Shown here: positions 12,672 through 15,643 of the stretch, in pieces
Layout: every line of letters begins with the position of its first letter
Numbering within the stretch: position 1 is the stretch's first letter
NCBI GenBank assembly: GCA_020342025.1
Contig: CP070840.1
Location: 3,361,796 to 3,377,438 of the forward strand
DNA: 15,643 nt
DNA from: Deltaproteobacteria bacterium
Lineage (GTDB): Bacteria; Desulfobacterota; DSM-4660; Desulfatiglandales; HGW-15
Direction: 5' to 3'
Translations under genes and position numbers: made by a program
The notes under the pieces: generated by a model
What the model was told of the DNA's origin: nothing
The model's input: only the letters and a program-made list of their open reading frames with translations
Database searches by the model: none

Positions 12672-14735
12672 ATGTCTTATCATTCAGAAATCACAGAACT
12701 TATTGAGAAGTACACTCGCGATAGTGCCTACCAAGAACTTCACTGGGAAGGCACCATAGCGGAGTACCTGGAAATGCTCGAGCAATCGCCCGCCATACTT
12801 CGCAACGCCTTTCAGCGCATCTATGACATGATTGTCTCCTATGGCTTGGAAGAGTACACCGAGAACAAGGAGAAGCTGGTCCGGTACAAGTTCTTTTCTG
12901 ACCCGGACAATGAGGGCCAGGACGCTGTTTATGGCCTGGAAAAGCCCCTCATGCATCTGGTCAACATTTTCAAGTCCGCGTCTCGCCATTATGGGACCGA
13001 GCGCCGCGTGCTCCTTCTCCATGGGCCCGTGGGATCGGCCAAGAGCACGATCGTTCGCCTGCTCAAAAAGGGACTCGAGTCCTATTCCAGGACCCGTGAA
13101 GGCGCCTTATACACCTTTGCCTGGCGCCTGACCGATCAGAACGGAGAAGAGGTGTTGGATCCTTGTCCCATGCATGAGGAGCCCCTGCACTTGATGCCCA
13201 AGGAGATTCGGGCCTCCTTCCTCGATAATATCAATGCCAAGCTTAATGACGATCTGAAAATCTTTGTGGATGGTGATCTCTGCCCCTTCTGTCGGTTCAC
13301 CTTTCGCAACCTCATGCAACAGCATTCCGGGGATCTAAAAAAGGTACTTGATCACGTCCTGGTTCACCGGCTCATTCTCTCAGAGCAAGACCGCATCGGG
13401 ATTGGCACCTTCCAGCCCAAAGACGAGAAGAACCAGGACTCTACTGAACTGACAGGCGATATCAACTACCGCAAGATCGCCACCTACGGCTCCGACTCCG
13501 ACCCCCGTGCCTTTAACTTTGATGGAGAATTTAATGTGGCCAACAGAGGTGTGATCGAGTTTGTGGAGGTCCTCAAGCTGGACGTGGCATTTCTTTACGA
13601 CCTGCTCGGTGCCTCCCAGGAGCACGTCATCAAACCCAAGAAGTTTCCACAGACGGATATAGACGAGGTTATTATTGGTCATACCAACGAACCAGAATAC
13701 AAGAAACTCCAGAACAATGAGTTCATGGAGGCCCTGCGTGATCGTACGGTCAAGATTGATGTCCCCTACATTACCTGCCTGTCCGATGAGCTCAAGATCT
13801 ACGAAAAAGACTACAGACCGGAAAAGGTGCAGGGCAAGCACATCGCCCCTCATACCCTGGAAATGGCCGCCATGTGGGCCACGCTCACCAGGTTAGAAGA
13901 GCCCAAGAAAGCCAATTTGACCCTGCTTCAGAAACTTAAACTTTACAATGGCAAGACCCTGCCCGGATTTACCGAGGAGAACATCAAGGAACTGAAAGAT
14001 AGTGCCGAACGGGAAGGGATGGAGGGCATATCACCACGCTATATCCAGGACAAGATCTCCAATGCGCTCGTTTCTGAAGATGCAGATGGTTGTGTCAACC
14101 CCTTCATGGTCCTTAACATGCTTGAGGCGGGCCTGCATCACCACAGTCTGATTACATCCGAAGAGCAGAAGAAAAGGTTTAAAGAGCTTTTGACGGTGGT
14201 GAAAGACGAATACGGCGAAGTGACAAAGAATGAGGTCCAGCGGGCCATTTGCGCTGACGAGGAGGCCGTCAAGAGGCTTTGCGCCAACTATATCGACAAC
14301 ATCAAGGCTTATACCCAGAAAGAGAAGGTGAAGAACAAGTACACCGGCGAGCATGAGGAGCCCAATGAGCAGTTGATGCGTTCCATTGAAGAAAAGATCG
14401 AGATCCCTGAGAGTCGCAAAGACGACTTCAGGCGGGAGATCATGAACTATATCGGCGCGCTGGCCGTGGAGGGAAAGACCTTCGAATACACCACCAACGA
14501 ACGTCTCAACCGTGCCCTGGAACTCAAGCTCTTCGAGGACCAGAAGGACACCATTAAGCTGACCAGCTTGGTCTCCAACGTGGTGGATGAAGAGACCCAG
14601 GAAAAGATCGATGTGGTCAAGCACCGCCTAATCAACAACTATGGCTACTGTGAGGTCTGCGCAACGGATGTGCTCAATTTTGTGGCCTCCATCTTTGCCC
14701 GGGGTGACCTGAAGGAGGACAACGCGCAAACATAG
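12672..14735 (+). CDS. prkA: PrkA AAA-type serine protein kinase
   Basis: 687 residues from the ATG at 12672, chosen for GAGGTGA 4 nt upstream; the frame is open further back but runs through the leader hairpins. Residues 18-60 hold the PrkA N-terminal signature ([18 protein letters not shown]). The AAA module has Walker A GPVGSAKS (118-125) and the Walker B-like strand [11 protein letters not shown] (from 294) after the [16 protein letters not shown] region. The long helical C-terminal PrkA kinase domain follows (about 400-687; [32 protein letters not shown]). Between Walker A and B lie C165-x-x-H168 and C204-x-x-C207, a likely zinc site. At 687 residues it is longer than E. coli YeaG (about 644). 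PrkA works with YeaH and SpoVR/YcgB in starvation and stress responses; the yeaH-like gene follows 10 bp downstream. Confidence 0.95.
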   Translation: MSYHSEITELIEKYTRDSAYQELHWEGTIAEYLEMLEQSPAILRNAFQRIYDMIVSYGLEEYTENKEKLVRYKFFSDPDNEGQDAVYGLEKPLMHLVNIFKSASRHYGTERRVLLLHGPVGSAKSTIVRLLKKGLESYSRTREGALYTFAWRLTDQNGEEVLDPCPMHEEPLHLMPKEIRASFLDNINAKLNDDLKIFVDGDLCPFCRFTFRNLMQQHSGDLKKVLDHVLVHRLILSEQDRIGIGTFQPKDEKNQDSTELTGDINYRKIATYGSDSDPRAFNFDGEFNVANRGVIEFVEVLKLDVAFLYDLLGASQEHVIKPKKFPQTDIDEVIIGHTNEPEYKKLQNNEFMEALRDRTVKIDVPYITCLSDELKIYEKDYRPEKVQGKHIAPHTLEMAAMWATLTRLEEPKKANLTLLQKLKLYNGKTLPGFTEENIKELKDSAEREGMEGISPRYIQDKISNALVSEDADGCVNPFMVLNMLEAGLHHHSLITSEEQKKRFKELLTVVKDEYGEVTKNEVQRAICADEEAVKRLCANYIDNIKAYTQKEKVKNKYTGEHEEPNEQLMRSIEEKIEIPESRKDDFRREIMNYIGALAVEGKTFEYTTNERLNRALELKLFEDQKDTIKLTSLVSNVVDEETQEKIDVVKHRLINNYGYCEVCATDVLNFVASIFARGDLKEDNAQT

Positions 14736-14745
14736 GATAAACGCC

Positions 14746-15643
14746 ATGTACATGACGAGACGCATCGACAGCGACCGGGCAAGGTTCAAGAAGATCGTGC
14801 GGGGCGCCGTCCGCTCGGGCATCCGCAAGTATCTGTCGCGGGGTGAGCTCATCGGACGGCGGGGCAAAGACCTGGTTTCCATTCCCCTCCCCGAGTTGGA
14901 GATACCCCGCTTCCGCTTCGGCAAGGCGGGACAGGGTGTGGGGCAGGGAGAGGGCAATCCTGGCGATCCCGTGGCCAGTGACCCTGATGCGGAGGGCACA
15001 GGCGAAGCGGGTTCAGAGCCGGGAGAGCATATCCTTGAGGTGGAAATGACCATCGAGGAACTGGCGGAAATCATGGCTGAAGAGTTGGAACTGCCCCATA
15101 TTGAACCCCGAGGCAAGAGGAATATTTCAGCAGACAAGGACAAATATGTGGGGATCGCAAAGACAGGGCCCGAGTCATTGCGTCATTTCAAGCGCACGTT
15201 TCGCCAGGCCATGCGAAGGCAGATCATGTCCGGGACCTATAATCCTGCAGACCCGAAAGTCTGGCCCATCAGGGAAGACAAGCGCTATCGGTCCTGGAGG
15301 ACCACCTTCGAGCCCGAGTCGAATGCGGTGATTATCTATATGATGGATGTCTCCGGCTCCATGGGCGACATGCAGAAGGAACTGGTGCGCCTCACCTCTT
15401 TCTGGATCGATACCTGGCTCATCTCGCAGTACAAGGGGGTGGAACGGCGCTTCATCATTCACGATGCGGAGGCCAGAGAGGTGGACTCGGAGACTTTTTT
15501 TCACACAAGAGAGAGCGGTGGGACCCGGATCTCTTCCGCCTATGAGGTCTGTCTCAGACTGATCCATGAGGAGTTCTCCCCGGAAGACTACAACATTTAT
15601 CCCTTTCACTTCACGGATGGTGACAACTTCCACGATGATGATG
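14746..15643 (+). CDS. yeaH: YeaH/DUF444 family protein, 3' end beyond window
   Basis: 299 codons are visible and the frame is still open at the window edge; family members are about 370-430 residues. The ATG at 14746 follows the prkA stop by 10 bp, with TAGGA overlapping that stop as ribosome-binding sequence. The N-terminus ([18 protein letters not shown], then a basic stretch) is typical of YeaH. A Gly/Pro/Glu-rich linker (65-100) leads to [18 protein letters not shown], and then to a von Willebrand factor A-like domain with D201-V-S203-G-S205 (the MIDAS metal site) and T260 in SGGTRISSA, plus the TDGDN block near the cut. The protein acts in the cytoplasm in the PrkA pathway. A SpoVR/YcgB gene may follow outside the window. 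Confidence 0.95.
   Translation, partial: MYMTRRIDSDRARFKKIVRGAVRSGIRKYLSRGELIGRRGKDLVSIPLPELEIPRFRFGKAGQGVGQGEGNPGDPVASDPDAEGTGEAGSEPGEHILEVEMTIEELAEIMAEELELPHIEPRGKRNISADKDKYVGIAKTGPESLRHFKRTFRQAMRRQIMSGTYNPADPKVWPIREDKRYRSWRTTFEPESNAVIIYMMDVSGSMGDMQKELVRLTSFWIDTWLISQYKGVERRFIIHDAEAREVDSETFFHTRESGGTRISSAYEVCLRLIHEEFSPEDYNIYPFHFTDGDNFHDDD

Noticed and set aside
12405..12683. Minus-strand frame of 92 codons ending in a hydrophobic stretch, in front of prkA
   Set aside because: Its start overlaps the prkA start, no ribosome-binding sequence is visible, and it runs through the leader hairpins; it is more likely noncoding.
13380..14624. Minus-strand open frames of 157 and 197 codons opposite prkA
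   Set aside because: They are antisense shadows of a highly conserved gene, rich in Leu, Val and His from complementary codons, with no start signals.

Overview
The window (about 50% GC by eye) looks like a chromosomal segment of an anaerobic bacterium of the Desulfobacterota (classical deltaproteobacteria). This placement is an inference. It rests on the combination of a 2-hydroxyacyl-CoA dehydratase/benzoyl-CoA reductase-type protein with a TIGR04076-like partner, a long-form PrkA followed by a YeaH-type protein, an archaemetzincin-like peptidase in a bacterium, and AT-rich intergenic stretches built from AGCTCAT-like words. There are no insertion sequences, phage genes, CRISPR arrays, tRNAs or rRNAs that I can support.

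Layout. (1) 2-691 (+): C-terminal part of a ketopantoate-reductase-like enzyme cut by the window edge. (2) 906-1631 (+): a membrane-anchored DUF4230-like protein, converging on (3) 1664-3241 (-): a two-gene unit of an archaemetzincin-like zinc peptidase and a multi-spanning membrane protein, driven from a good extended -10 promoter at 3309-3337. (4) 3416-4502 (+): a coiled-coil OmpA/MotB-type lipoprotein with its own promoter, flanked on both sides by diverged copies of one repeat. (5) 4776-5354 (+): a small secreted protein, then 5409-6926 (+), an acyl-CoA synthetase. (6) 7154-7822 (+): a stand-alone LON substrate-binding domain protein. (7) 8070-10611 (+): a TetR regulator, a lone PF06050-type iron-sulfur protein and a TIGR04076-like protein. 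The TetR gene has a near-consensus promoter with an 18-bp palindrome at the expected transcription start. (8) 10792-12099 (-): an MFS transporter of the oxalate/formate-antiporter-like type. (9) 12672-end (+): prkA (AAA-type serine protein kinase) and the start of a YeaH/DUF444 protein, cut by the window end. The prkA leader carries two tandem stem-loops.

How the genes may work together. Acyl-CoA synthetase, TetR, the dehydratase-like protein, the MFS carrier and the reductase fragment fit catabolism of carboxylic acids as CoA thioesters, but co-regulation is visible only for the TetR unit. prkA-yeaH is the conserved starvation/stress kinase pair; the usual third member (SpoVR/YcgB) would lie beyond the end. 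The most unusual items are the peptidase with Asp in place of the third zinc-binding His and a five-codon leader ORF touching its start, the partnerless dehydratase-type protein in a TetR unit, the tandem hairpins before prkA, and the repeat pair around the OmpA gene. I did not find a multi-gene system that is clearly new.
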